Positions 26,819 to 39,498 of a stretch of 64,000 bases of DNA are shown here, piece by piece (positions within the stretch are counted from its first letter, which is position 1; every line of letters starts with the position of its first letter). The notes under the pieces are model-generated. The model was not told the origin of the DNA. It made no database searches and saw nothing but the letters and a program-made list of their open reading frames with translations. This DNA is from Serratia rhizosphaerae. GTDB taxonomy: Bacteria; Pseudomonadota; Gammaproteobacteria; Enterobacterales; Enterobacteriaceae. The position numbers and the translations under genes are program-made. The stretch is from NCBI RefSeq assembly GCF_009817885.1, contig NZ_CP041764.1, forward strand, positions 2,480,001 to 2,544,000. The letters run 5' to 3'.

Positions 26819-27763
26819 TTACAGGCGGTTACCTGGCGCAAACCATTCGCGGCGTGAATTTAACAAATCTTTAGCCGACATCGGTTTCTTGCCCGCAGGC
26901 TGCAGCTGCGTCAGGCATAAAATACCTTCGGCGGTGGCGACCTGAATACCGTGCTTGTCCGCCTGCAGGATAGTACCGGGTTCCGCATCGCTGTTACCAG
27001 CCAGTGCCTGGGCTTGCCACACTTTCACCGGCTGTTCATCAACGGTGAAATAGCTGATCGGCCACGGGTTGAAGGCGCGTACGCAGCGTTCCAGCTGCAC
27101 GGCGGAAAGGCGCCAGTCCAGACGCGCTTCTTCCTTGCTCAGTTTCTCGGCATAGGTCACCAGCGCTTCGTCCTGAACTTCGCGTTGTGCTGTACCGTCC
27201 GCCAGCTGCTGCAGCGTGGTCAGCAGCCCTTGCGGGCCAAGCTCGGCCAATTTGTCATACAGGCTGGCGCTGGTATCCGTTGCTTCTATCGGACAGGCAA
27301 TTTTGTGCATCATATCGCCGGTATCCAGACCGACATCCATCTGCATGATGGTCACGCCGGTTTCCCGATCGCCGGCCCACAGCGCACGTTGAATTGGAGC
27401 GGCGCCGCGCCAGCGCGGCAGCAGTGAGCCATGTACGTTGATACAGCCAAGGCGCGGCATATCCAGCACCGCCTTTGGCAGGATCAGGCCATAAGCCACC
27501 ACGACCATCACGTCTGCATTAAGATCGGCGACCAGATGCTGGTTCTCTTCCGGACGCAGTGATTTGGGCTGAAACACGGGCAGCTGATGCTGCTGCGCCA
27601 GCACTTTCACCGGGCTTGGCGTCAGCTTGTTGCCCCGGCCGGCCGGTCGATCGGGTTGGGTGAAGACGCCGACGACCTGATGCCCAGAAGACAACAGCGC
27701 GTCAAGGTGACGCGCTGCGAAGTCTGGTGTGCCGGCAAAGATAATCCGTAAAGAATCAGACAC
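26819..27763 (-). CDS. fmt: Methionyl-tRNA formyltransferase
   Basis: Formylates initiator Met-tRNA using 10-formyl-tetrahydrofolate. 314 residues. The catalytic motif INVHGSLLPRWRGAAPIQ (Asn, His) and DVGLDTGDM (Asp) are present, as is the C-terminal tRNA-binding OB domain. It sits 17 bp downstream of def, pairing formylation with deformylation. Confidence 0.97.
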   Translation of the reverse strand: MSDSLRIIFAGTPDFAARHLDALLSSGHQVVGVFTQPDRPAGRGNKLTPSPVKVLAQQHQLPVFQPKSLRPEENQHLVADLNADVMVVVAYGLILPKAVLDMPRLGCINVHGSLLPRWRGAAPIQRALWAGDRETGVTIMQMDVGLDTGDMMHKIACPIEATDTSASLYDKLAELGPQGLLTTLQQLADGTAQREVQDEALVTYAEKLSKEEARLDWRLSAVQLERCVRAFNPWPISYFTVDEQPVKVWQAQALAGNSDAEPGTILQADKHGIQVATAEGILCLTQLQPAGKKPMSAKDLLNSRREWFAPGNRL

Positions 27764-27780
27764 GATGTTTCCCTGCTTGG

Positions 27781-28299
27781 TTAGGCGCGCGCTTGCTGTT
27801 TGGCCAGCTTATCCAGTTTTTCCACTTTCTGGCGAATACGCTGACGCTTCAGCGGCGACAGATAATCGACAAACAGTTTGCCGATCAGGTGGTCCATCTC
27901 GTGCTGAATGCAGATGGCCAGCAGATCGTCGGCTTCCAGTTCGAATGCTTTGCCATCGTAATCCAACGCGCGGATTTTTACCTTCTCGGCACGCGGCACC
28001 AGAGCGCGTTGCTCAGGGATGGACAGACAACCTTCTTCGATACCGGTTTCACCGCTCTTTTCCAACAGCTCCGGGTTGATCAGCACCATGCGCTGATCGC
28101 GGGTTTCGGAAACGTCAATGACGATAATACGTTGATGGATGTCCACCTGAGTCGCAGCCAGACCAATGCCTTCCTCTGCGTACATGGTTTCAAACATATC
28201 ATCCACGATGCGCTGGATATCTGCATTGACTTCTTTTACCGGGGCCGCAACTTTGCGCAGCCGCTCGTCTGGGAAATGTAATACCTGCAAGACTGACAT
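27781..28299 (-). CDS. def: Peptide deformylase
   Basis: An Fe(II) metalloenzyme that removes the N-formyl group from nascent proteins. 172 residues. All three family motifs are present: GIGLAATQ, EGCLSIPE (metal-binding Cys) and QHEMDHLIG (two His ligands and catalytic Glu). First gene of the minus-strand operon; dprA is divergent across a 133-bp gap. Confidence 0.97.
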   Translation of the reverse strand: MSVLQVLHFPDERLRKVAAPVKEVNADIQRIVDDMFETMYAEEGIGLAATQVDIHQRIIVIDVSETRDQRMVLINPELLEKSGETGIEEGCLSIPEQRALVPRAEKVKIRALDYDGKAFELEADDLLAICIQHEMDHLIGKLFVDYLSPLKRQRIRQKVEKLDKLAKQQARA

Positions 28300-28432
28300 A
28301 TATCTTTAGATCTGTATCCGAGTAATAAAGGGGGTATAGCTTCTATTCTAGACATTTCCAGCTCCGATTGACAGCATCGTCTACCAATTGCACGGATTGG
28401 CGATACCGCCAGGAATAGCGAGGGAATGCGCG

Positions 28433-29554
28433 ATGACGCCTGAAGAAATAGGGTTGAGATTATCTTGGGTCAGCGGGATGGAGGCATCGTTGGCCAGCGA
28501 ACTGCAGCAGCAGTTGATTGACGTCGGTGGTGAGCCGTCGCACCATTTGCGCTCCTTGGGATTGAGCGCCAGGCAGCGTCGGCAGTTCAATCAGGCCGAT
28601 TCGGCGGCGCTGGCGGCGACGCTGACCTGGCTGGAGTCGCCGGGCCGCTATATGCTGACCTACAGTTCGCCGCATTATCCCCCGCATTTACATACCTTGG
28701 CCGATGCGCCGTTTCTGCTGCTGGTTGAAGGTTGTCTTGAAGCGTTGCAACAGCCACAGATCGCCATGGTCGGCAGCCGGAGCGCCAGCCATTACGGCGC
28801 TCGCTGGGGACATGAATTCGCCGTGGGCTTGGTTCAGCAGGGCTATGCCGTGACCAGCGGGCTGGCCCTGGGCGTGGATGGTATCTGTCATCGTGGCGCG
28901 TTGGCCGCGCAGGGAACAACGCTGGCAGTGCTGGGCTGCGGGTTGGCGAACGTCTACCCGAGCCGTCACCGGCAACTGGCTGCGCAGATCGTGGCGCAGG
29001 GCGGGGCGCTGATCTCTGAATACCTGGTGACGGCAATGCCTCTGCCTGCGCATTTTCCTCGCCGGAACCGCATCATCAGCGGCCTGAGCCTAGGGGTCTT
29101 GGTGGTAGAAGCGGCGGTACGCAGCGGTTCGTTGATTACCGCACGCCTGGCGTTGGATCAAGGGCGTGATGTTTTTGCCTTGCCCGGCGCATTAGGCAAC
29201 CCGATGAGCGCTGGCCCACACTGGCTGATCCAGCAAGGCGCCCACTTGGTGACACAGCCACAGGAGATTGCACAATTGTTGGGAAGCGGGCTGAACTGGC
29301 TGCCTATGGATGAAAAAACAACTATTTCTGCATCAGACGTCGAAGTTGAATTGCCATTTGCTGATGTGTTGGCTAACGTAGGAGATGAGGTGACACCTGT
29401 TGACGTCGTCGCTGAACGTGCCGGCCAACCTGTGCCAGAGGTGGTAATGCAATTACTCGAACTGGAGTTAGCAGGATGGATCGCAGCTGTACCCGGCGGC
29501 TATGTCCGAATAAGGAGGGCAAGCCATGTTCGACGTACTCATGTACTTATTTGA
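28433..29554 (+). CDS. dprA: DNA-processing protein DprA/Smf
   Basis: Binds incoming single-stranded DNA and loads RecA during natural transformation in competent species; its role in enterobacteria is unclear. 373 residues. The Rossmann-like core shows SGLALGVDGICHRGAL and GVLVVEAAVRSGSLITARLALDQGRDVFALPG. A C-terminal winged-helix (DprA WH) domain starts near residue 305. ATG 28433 gives the family N-terminus; the frame is open upstream to a TTG at 28388. It overlaps smg by 29 bp. Confidence 0.95.
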   Translation: MTPEEIGLRLSWVSGMEASLASELQQQLIDVGGEPSHHLRSLGLSARQRRQFNQADSAALAATLTWLESPGRYMLTYSSPHYPPHLHTLADAPFLLLVEGCLEALQQPQIAMVGSRSASHYGARWGHEFAVGLVQQGYAVTSGLALGVDGICHRGALAAQGTTLAVLGCGLANVYPSRHRQLAAQIVAQGGALISEYLVTAMPLPAHFPRRNRIISGLSLGVLVVEAAVRSGSLITARLALDQGRDVFALPGALGNPMSAGPHWLIQQGAHLVTQPQEIAQLLGSGLNWLPMDEKTTISASDVEVELPFADVLANVGDEVTPVDVVAERAGQPVPEVVMQLLELELAGWIAAVPGGYVRIRRASHVRRTHVLI

Positions 29555-29999
29555 AACTTATATCCACAATGAACCAGAGATGCGCGTCGACCAGGATAAA
29601 CTGACGAACGATCTCGCTGAGGCGGGATTTCATCGTGAGGATATCTACAACGCTTTGAATTGGCTTGAAAAACTTGCAGATCTGCAAGAGGGTGAAAATG
29701 CGCCGTACTTTATGAGTGCCGATCCGCTCGCCATGCGGTTCTACACGGAAGAAGAAAGTATGCGTCTTGACGCCGGTTGCCGTGGTTTTCTCCTTTTCCT
29801 TGAACAGATTCAGGTATTGAACCTCGAAACCCGAGAAATGGTTATCGACCGTGTTATGGCTTTGGATAATACGGAATTCGATCTCGAAGATCTGAAATGG
29901 GTCGTGCTGATGGTGCTGTTTAATATCCCCGGATATGAAAGCGCCTACCAGCAGATGGAAGAACTGCTGTTTGAAGTCAACGAAGGTTATCTGCACTGA
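29526..29999 (+). CDS. smg: Smg family protein (DUF494)
   Basis: A 157-residue acidic protein of unknown function, conserved next to dprA in gammaproteobacteria. It begins MFDVLMYLFETYIHNEPEMRVDQD and is mostly alpha-helical in appearance. Its start lies inside the end of dprA, so the two are probably translationally coupled. Confidence 0.93.
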   Translation: MFDVLMYLFETYIHNEPEMRVDQDKLTNDLAEAGFHREDIYNALNWLEKLADLQEGENAPYFMSADPLAMRFYTEEESMRLDAGCRGFLLFLEQIQVLNLETREMVIDRVMALDNTEFDLEDLKWVVLMVLFNIPGYESAYQQMEELLFEVNEGYLH

Positions 30000-30013
30000 G
30001 CCGGTACCACGCG

Positions 30014-30130
30014 TATGCCCGTTATACTTCAAGCTGCAGGCTTATCGGCTTCCTCCGGTCTATACGCTCCGTATATGACCGGGGGGTTGCCTGCGGCCGT
30101 CTTCCTGCAACGTGAATTATTTAGGGCATA
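30014..30130. repeat. ERIC-like palindromic element
   Basis: 117 bp with imperfect terminal inverted repeats: left end 30014-30040, right end 30104-30130, about 21 of 27 positions complementary, with termini TATGCCC/GGGCATA. The ends (GTTATACTTCAAG...TGCAGG and CCTGCAA...GAATTATTTAGGG) resemble ERIC ends from Yersinia and relatives as I recall them. The centre is a different palindrome, CCGGTC-TATACG (30055-30066) against CGTATA-T-GACCGG (30070-30082). It ends 9 bp before yrdD. Confidence 0.6.
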
Positions 30131-30139
30131 AAAGAAGTT

Positions 30140-30685
30140 ATGACAAAAGCAGCGATTTTTGCCGCCAGGCAAAATGAACCCTGTCCGGAATGCGGGGCCG
30201 AACTGGTGATCCGCAGCGGTCGCCACGGTCCTTTCCTCGGTTGTTCTCAATACCCAGACTGCCAGTATATTCGTCCGCTGAAGGCACAGGCTGATGGACA
30301 TATCGTCAAGGTGCTGGAGGGACAACACTGTCCAAAATGTCAGGCGACACTGGTATTACGGCAGGGGCGCTACGGCATGTTTATTGGCTGTAGCCACTAT
30401 CCTGAATGCGATCACACCGAGGTGATCGATAAACCGGACGAAACCTCTATTACCTGTCCACAATGCGGGCAGGGCAAATTGCTGCAGCGTAAATCACGCT
30501 ATGGCAAAGTTTTTCACTCTTGCGATCGCTATCCAGAATGCCAGTTTGCCCTTAACAACAAGCCTGTCGCCGGGGAATGCGCCTACTGTCATTACCCGCT
30601 GCTGATGGAAAAACGTACGGCAAAAGGCCCGCTCCTTTGCTGCGCCAGCAAACTGTGTGGGAAGCCTGTCGCAATCACAGAATAA
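30140..30685 (+). CDS. yrdD: YrdD, protein with topoisomerase-type zinc fingers
   Basis: 181 residues made almost entirely of four tandem zinc ribbons like those in the C-terminus of topoisomerase I: CPECG...GCSQYPDC, CPKC...GCSHYPEC, CPQCG...SCDRYPEC and CAYC...CCASKLC. There is no catalytic topoisomerase domain, so it is a stand-alone single-strand nucleic-acid-binding protein of unknown role. It precedes tsaC as in E. coli. An ERIC-like palindrome abuts its start. Confidence 0.92.
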   Translation: MTKAAIFAARQNEPCPECGAELVIRSGRHGPFLGCSQYPDCQYIRPLKAQADGHIVKVLEGQHCPKCQATLVLRQGRYGMFIGCSHYPECDHTEVIDKPDETSITCPQCGQGKLLQRKSRYGKVFHSCDRYPECQFALNNKPVAGECAYCHYPLLMEKRTAKGPLLCCASKLCGKPVAITE

Positions 30686-30692
30686 CAACACT

Positions 30693-31250
30693 ATGAGCTC
30701 AGAATTCACCGCCATTATTAATGCACTGAACAATCAACAGGTCATCGCCTATCCGACCGAGGCCGTGTTTGGCTTAGGCTGCGATCCCGATAGCGAACAG
30801 GCGCTGCATAAGCTGTTGGACTTAAAACAGCGCCCGTGGGAAAAGGGACTGATCCTGATTGCCGCCGATTACCAGCAGCTGTTGCCTTATATCGACGACA
30901 GCCGGCTTACGCCATCGCAACGCGAGACGATGTTTGCCTGCTGGCCAGGCCCGGTAACGTGGGTTATCCCGGCCAAACCGACTACGCCGCGTCTGCTTAC
31001 CGGGCGTTTCGACTCACTGGCGGTGCGCGTCAGCGACCATCCGCTGGTGCAGCAGCTATGTCGCGAGTTTGGCAAGCCGCTGGTATCAACCAGCGCCAAT
31101 CTCAGTGGTCAGCCGCCGTGCCGTCAGGCGGCAGAGGTTGTGCAGCAGTTTGGTGAAGGGTTCCCGGTGCTGCCGGGCAACGTGGGCGGACGTCAGAATC
31201 CGTCGGAAATCAGAGATGCGTTGACCGGTGAACAGATCCGGCAGGGCTAA
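30693..31250 (+). CDS. tsaC: L-threonylcarbamoyladenylate synthase TsaC
   Basis: Makes threonylcarbamoyl-AMP for the universal t6A37 tRNA modification. YrdC/Sua5 fold with AYPTEAVFGLGCDPDSE, KRQP-type loop (LKQRPWEKGLI) and the PLVSTSANLSGQPPC motif. 185 residues from ATG 30693; a GTG at 30657 would overlap yrdD. Seven bases follow the yrdD stop, and aroE starts 9 bp after the stop. Confidence 0.95.
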   Translation: MSSEFTAIINALNNQQVIAYPTEAVFGLGCDPDSEQALHKLLDLKQRPWEKGLILIAADYQQLLPYIDDSRLTPSQRETMFACWPGPVTWVIPAKPTTPRLLTGRFDSLAVRVSDHPLVQQLCREFGKPLVSTSANLSGQPPCRQAAEVVQQFGEGFPVLPGNVGGRQNPSEIRDALTGEQIRQG

Positions 31251-31259
31251 GGGGAAGCA

Positions 31260-32078
31260 ATGGAGCCGTTTGCGGTTTTTGGTAATCCCATCGCACACAG
31301 CAAGTCACCACGTATTCATGCCCTGTTTGCGGAACAAACCGGCATAGAGCATCCCTACGGTACCGTTTTAGCGCCGTCGGATGGTTTTGCGGATAGTCTG
31401 CAGACATTTATCGATGCAGGCGGCAGAGGTGCGAACGTTACCGTTCCTTTTAAAGAGCAGGCTTACCGGCTGGCCAATGAATTGACGGAACGCGCGCAGA
31501 TGGCCGGGGCGGTTAATACGCTTAAGATTCAGTCGGGTGGTCAGCTGCTGGGCGACAACACCGACGGCATTGGCCTGCTGAGCGATCTGGAGCGCCAGCG
31601 CTTGATCAAGCCCGGCGATCGCATTTTGCTGGTGGGCGCCGGCGGCGCTGCGCGTGGGGCGATTCTGCCACTCCTGTCTTTTGGCTGCTCGGTGGTGATT
31701 ACCAACCGTACGTTCAGCCGGGCGCAAGAACTGGCGCAGGCGTTCCGGCATTTGGGCGAGATCGCGGCGTTGTCGTTGGATCAATGCGATCGGGCCGAGT
31801 ATGAGCTGGTGATCAATGCAACGGCTTCCGGTCTGGGTGGTGAAGTGCCGGCTCTGCCGGTGAAGGTGCTTGGAGCGCAAACCCGTTGCTATGACATGTT
31901 TTATCAACGCGGTCTGACGCCTTTCCTCGACTGGACAAGCCAACAAGGCGTCACGCGATATGCCGATGGTTTAGGCATGCTGGTGGGTCAGGCGGCCCAT
32001 GCGTTTTTGCTATGGCATGGTGTGATGCCGGAGATTGAGCCGGTGCTGCAGCAGCTTCGCCAGGAAGCTGCCCTGTAA
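31260..32078 (+). CDS. aroE: Shikimate dehydrogenase (NADP+)
   Basis: Reduces 3-dehydroshikimate in aromatic amino-acid biosynthesis. 272 residues. The substrate-site Ser pair (NPIAHSKSP), catalytic Lys65 region (NVTVPFK) and Asp102 region (GDNTDGIGL) are intact. The nucleotide motif GAGGAARG is followed by NRTFSRA, consistent with NADP(H). Unlike in E. coli, no yrdB follows. Confidence 0.97.
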   Translation: MEPFAVFGNPIAHSKSPRIHALFAEQTGIEHPYGTVLAPSDGFADSLQTFIDAGGRGANVTVPFKEQAYRLANELTERAQMAGAVNTLKIQSGGQLLGDNTDGIGLLSDLERQRLIKPGDRILLVGAGGAARGAILPLLSFGCSVVITNRTFSRAQELAQAFRHLGEIAALSLDQCDRAEYELVINATASGLGGEVPALPVKVLGAQTRCYDMFYQRGLTPFLDWTSQQGVTRYADGLGMLVGQAAHAFLLWHGVMPEIEPVLQQLRQEAAL

Positions 32079-32083
32079 TCCAG

Positions 32084-32114
32084 CCCCCGTTCCCGTTAGA
32101 GAGCGGGGGTTATT
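32084..32114 (+). terminator. Probable terminator between aroE and yrdA
   Basis: CCCCCG (32084-32089) pairs with CGGGGG (32104-32109), followed by TTATTTC. It lies in the 36-bp gap between two convergent genes and could act for aroE. Confidence 0.55.
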
Positions 32115-32657
32115 TCAAATATCTTCCGACAGATAGTCGTTTTTCCAGTCAACGTAGTTATTTGACGAGTAACGCAACCCTTCTAATTCAGCGGGCGTCA
32201 ATGGGCGTACCTGGCGAGCCGGGCTGCCCATATATAAGTAGCCGCTGGCTAAACGCTTGCCAGGTGCCACCAAACTGCCGGCGCCGATCATCACGTCATC
32301 TTCTATAATGGCGCCATCCAGCAGGATCGAACCCATCCCGACTAAAACGCGGTTGCCGATGGCACAGCCATGCAACATCGCCTTATGTCCGACGGTAACG
32401 TCTTCGCCGATCAGTAGCGGGTAGCCTTCGGGGTTATGAGCGGATTTATGGGTGACGTGCAGTACGCTGCCATCTTGTATATTGCTGCGGGCGCCAATCT
32501 TCACCGCATTCACATCGCCGCGAATGGCGACCAGCGGCCAGATACTGACATCATCGGCCAGTTCAACATTGCCGATCACCACGCTGGAAGGATCGATCAT
32601 CACGCGTTGACCGATTTGCGGAGTGTAATGAAGATAAGAACGAACTGCTTCAGACAT
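32115..32657 (-). CDS. yrdA: Gamma-carbonic-anhydrase-like protein YrdA
   Basis: 180 residues forming a left-handed beta-helix of hexapeptide repeats, seen as spaced I/V-G-x patterns. Candidate zinc-site histidines occur in HVTHKSAH and VGHKAMLHGC. It groups with YrdA/PaaY-type gamma-carbonic-anhydrase homologues; activity is uncertain. It is oriented towards aroE, with the rRNA operon promoter behind it. Confidence 0.93.
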   Translation of the reverse strand: MSEAVRSYLHYTPQIGQRVMIDPSSVVIGNVELADDVSIWPLVAIRGDVNAVKIGARSNIQDGSVLHVTHKSAHNPEGYPLLIGEDVTVGHKAMLHGCAIGNRVLVGMGSILLDGAIIEDDVMIGAGSLVAPGKRLASGYLYMGSPARQVRPLTPAELEGLRYSSNNYVDWKNDYLSEDI

Positions 32658-32789
32658 GGTAAAGCCTCACGCCGGGATCATATTTACCGGCAATACTAGA
32701 CGCTGGCGATGGAATTACAACCAATCCCACGCGGCGATCCTGCTAAAAACGGCCCCGATCGCATAAGATCCACACGAAAGGGCGGAAAA

Positions 32790-32851
32790 GTGCGCAAGCG
32801 ATAAGAAAAGATCAAAAAAGGGGTTGTGCAAAAAACTCGGATCCCTATAAT
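32790..32851 (+). promoter_or_regulatory. rRNA operon promoter P1 with UP element
   Basis: TTGTGC (32824-32829), a 16-bp spacer and a perfect TATAAT (32846-32851) precede the G/C-rich discriminator GCGCC, the rrn P1 architecture responsible for growth-rate and stringent control. The preceding A-rich stretch (about 32800-32822) is placed as an UP element for the alpha CTD. Fis sites probably lie further upstream but were not assigned. Confidence 0.85.
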
Positions 32852-32930
32852 GCGCCTCCATCGACACGGCGCAAGTGATTCACTTCACACAGCGGCCGAG
32901 ACGAAAGAGAAAAAATCCTGAAAAAACGGG

Positions 32931-32958
32931 TTGACTCTGAAAGAGGAAAGCGTAATAT
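32931..32958 (+). promoter_or_regulatory. rRNA operon promoter P2
   Basis: TTGACT (32931-32936) and TAATAT (32953-32958) are 16 bp apart, about 107 bp downstream of P1, as in E. coli rrn operons. Confidence 0.8.
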
Positions 32959-32968
32959 ACGCCACCTC

Positions 32969-33009
32969 GAGTTAGCAAGCGAAAGCGCGTAACTCACTGC
33001 TCTTTAACA
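32969..33009 (+). promoter_or_regulatory. rRNA leader antitermination boxB-boxA
   Basis: A boxB-like hairpin (GAGTTAGCAAGCGAAAGCG and the complementary CGTAACTC, 32969-32995) is followed by boxA TGCTCTTTAACA (32998-33009), the NusB/S10 binding site. A second boxA is in the 16S-23S spacer. Confidence 0.8.
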
Positions 33010-33160
33010 ATTTATCAGACAATCTGTGTGGGCACTCACAAGACGATATCCAGCATCTTCGGATGCAAAAAAATATCAAGTCTTGAAGAGTGACTAACTG
33101 AAGTAAAATTCATGCAGTAAATCTTTGAGCAACAGCTATTAACTTAGCGAATCAAGCTTT

Positions 33161-34702
<1,542 letters not shown>

Positions 34703-34789
34703 CCTAAAGATATCCTGACTGTGCAGTGTCCACACAGATTGTCTGATGAAAAGAACGAGCAAAGCGTCTGCGAAGCCGACATATACCGT

Positions 34790-34865
34790 GTCCCCTTCGT
34801 CTAGAGGCCTAGGACACCGCCCTTTCACGGCGGTAACAGGGGTTCGAATCCCCTAGGGGACGCCA
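34790..34865 (+). tRNA. tRNA-Glu (anticodon TTC)
   Basis: A 76-nt tRNA in the 16S-23S spacer with encoded CCA. The acceptor stem GTCCCCT/AGGGGAC, anticodon loop CTTTCAC (TTC at 34824-34826) and T-loop GGTTCGAATCC are all standard. It is the only spacer tRNA; there is no Ile-Ala pair. Confidence 0.97.
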
Positions 34866-34938
34866 TTTGCTGATATCGGGTGAAAGACGGTATCAAACGA
34901 TATCTCAAAACTGACTTGCGAGTCATGTTTGAGATATT

Positions 34939-34950
34939 TGCTCTTTAACA
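34939..34950 (+). promoter_or_regulatory. Spacer boxA
   Basis: TGCTCTTTAACA, identical to the leader boxA, between tRNA-Glu and 23S. It maintains antitermination through 23S. Confidence 0.8.
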
Positions 34951-35086
34951 ATCTGGAACAAGCTGAAAATTGAAACATGGCAGCTGAAACTTGTCCCCCG
35001 TAGAAGTTCGGGATGAGGAGTAACCTGTCATAGAGTCTCTCAAATGTAGCAATGCGACGATGTCGAAAGACACCTTCGGGTTGTGA

Positions 35087-37994
<2,908 letters not shown>

Positions 37995-38171
37995 ACAACA
38001 CCGAAGGTGTTTTAGAGACGGATGACAAAATCGTCGGGAACGATTTTGAACAACGCGGAGCGTTGGCCCCGAAGGGGTGAGTATCAGGATGATACGAATA
38101 ATTTTCAGCGAAGTTCCGAGATTGGATTGACTGGCAGCGTGAATGCGCTGCGGGTTGATTGAAACAGAATT

Positions 38172-38291
38172 TGCCTGGCGGCAATAGCGCGGTGGTCCCA
38201 CCTGACCCCATGCCGAACTCAGAAGTGAAACGCCGTAGCGCCGATGGTAGTGTGGGGTCTCCCCATGCGAGAGTAGGACACTGCCAGGCAT
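38172..38291 (+). rRNA. rrf: 5S ribosomal RNA, first copy
   Basis: 120 nt, TGCCTGGCGG to CCAGGCAT. The terminal helix has a C4-G116 pair. It differs from the second copy only at this base pair. Confidence 0.97.
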
Positions 38292-38302
38292 CAAATTTGT
38301 GT

Positions 38303-38378
38303 GCTGATATGGCTCAGTTGGTAGAGCGCACCCTTGGTAAGGGTGAGGTCCCCAGTTCGACTCTGGGTATCAGCACCA
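38303..38378 (+). tRNA. thrV: tRNA-Thr (anticodon GGT)
   Basis: A 76-nt tRNA with encoded CCA, between two 5S genes. Acceptor GCTGATA/TATCAGC, anticodon arm CACCC-TTGGTAA-GGGTG (GGT at 38336-38338). The position matches thrV of E. coli rrnD. Confidence 0.97.
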
Positions 38379-38420
38379 CTTTATTCAAAGTGGGTTGAGA
38401 AGTTCGGCAGAAAAAGAATT

Positions 38421-38540
38421 TGCTTGGCGGCAATAGCGCGGTGGTCCCACCTGACCCCATGCCGAACTCAGAAGTGAAACGCCGTAGCGCCGATGGTAGT
38501 GTGGGGTCTCCCCATGCGAGAGTAGGACACTGCCAAGCAT
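38421..38540 (+). rRNA. rrf: 5S ribosomal RNA, second copy
   Basis: 120 nt, TGCTTGGCGG to CCAAGCAT. It is identical to the first copy except for T4-A116 in place of C4-G116, a compensatory change that keeps helix I paired. It corresponds in position to rrfF of E. coli. Confidence 0.97.
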
Positions 38541-38545
38541 CAATT

Positions 38546-38587
38546 AAAACAAAAAGCCCTGTGCATTTGCACAGGGCTTTTTGTTTT
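38546..38587 (+). terminator. rRNA operon terminator
   Basis: A perfect 20-bp inverted repeat with a 2-nt centre, 38546-38565 against 38568-38587. Its core is GCCCTGTGCA/TGCACAGGGC, flanked by A- and T-rich arms. Confidence 0.93.
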
Positions 38588-38695
38588 GTCCGTTATTCAA
38601 AGTATGTTTCCTGCCAAATTTACCTCTTTGCGTTCCTAAAAGGGTGATGGTTAATTAAAATTAGCCAGTCTGCCTATGTTCACAGGAGTGAACCC

Positions 38696-39364
38696 ATGAA
38701 AATACGTCCCCACTTCACGATCTGCATGCTTCTCTCTGCCACGATTTACGTGCAGTCCGCTGCCGCGGAGTCCGGGCTGTTTTGCCACGGCATGCAAGAC
38801 GAGCAGCCGAAAGATCGTGCGCAGCTGGCTGAAATTACTGCCAGGAGTTATTTCTTCGACTACCGCTATCCGGATGACTGGAACGAGAATCCAAAACTGG
38901 AAAACGGCCATCTGCAGCAAGGGCGTAGCTATCTGATTGCCGGCGATCGCCTGGTGGTTGGGCCGGAACAGCGAGGTTACCGTTGCGGTTATTACATCAA
39001 TGGCAAAGGTATCCAAACGGCTAACTGGATAAAAGCGGATACGCTGCGGGTGTTGTCCGATGTCACCGCGGCCGATTGGCGCGGCGTCTGGACGAGCAAT
39101 GACAGCCATCGCCAGCTGAGGATAACAAGTCGGCAGGCGGTGTATCAGTTTATCGGCGGCGGCAGCGATCCTAGCCGTATCGGCACAATATTTCCGTTTA
39201 CCGTACCGGCGAATCAACAAGATGCGCTGTTGATTGCGCCGCAGCCGACAGATGCGCCCTGTGAACTGAAACTGCATCGTTTGGGGGAGTATTTAATCAT
39301 CACTAATGGCGAAAGCTGCGGTCTGATAAACGCTAACCCGGATGGCGTACTGCGCAAACGCTGA
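38696..39364 (+). CDS. Uncharacterised secreted protein
   Basis: I do not recognise this 222-residue protein. It has a clear Sec signal peptide (MKIRPHFTICMLLSATIYV, cleavage likely after QSAAA at residue 24). The mature protein has four Cys (30, 97, 189, 208), enough for two disulfides, so it is probably periplasmic or exported. Residues 75-120 (GRSYLIAGDRLVVG...CGYYI...TANWIKADTLRVL) look SH3-like, and 127-205 look like a small beta-rich domain beginning DWRGVW. It replaces yjaA/yjaB, which lie between rrnE and metA in E. coli. Its ATG follows ACAGGAGTG, a good ribosome-binding site. Confidence 0.75.
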   Translation: MKIRPHFTICMLLSATIYVQSAAAESGLFCHGMQDEQPKDRAQLAEITARSYFFDYRYPDDWNENPKLENGHLQQGRSYLIAGDRLVVGPEQRGYRCGYYINGKGIQTANWIKADTLRVLSDVTAADWRGVWTSNDSHRQLRITSRQAVYQFIGGGSDPSRIGTIFPFTVPANQQDALLIAPQPTDAPCELKLHRLGEYLIITNGESCGLINANPDGVLRKR

Positions 39365-39450
39365 TTGTTACCGCAGGAACGCGGCCAGAAATGAAACATT
39401 TTCACCTTCCGGCTGAATGCTCGACATTGGATTTAAAAAACGCTATCGTC

Positions 39451-39482
39451 GGGCATCTAGAAGTCTAAACGTATAAACGGAT
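39451..39482 (+). promoter_or_regulatory. Tandem MetJ (met) boxes upstream of metA
   Basis: Four adjacent 8-mers compared with AGACGTCT: GGGCATCT (5/8), AGAAGTCT (7/8), AAACGTAT (6/8), AAACGGAT (5/8). They end 16 bp before metA. Tandem repeats of this spacing are how MetJ-SAM binds cooperatively. Confidence 0.7.
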
Positions 39483-39498
39483 GTGTGAGGATTAAGTA

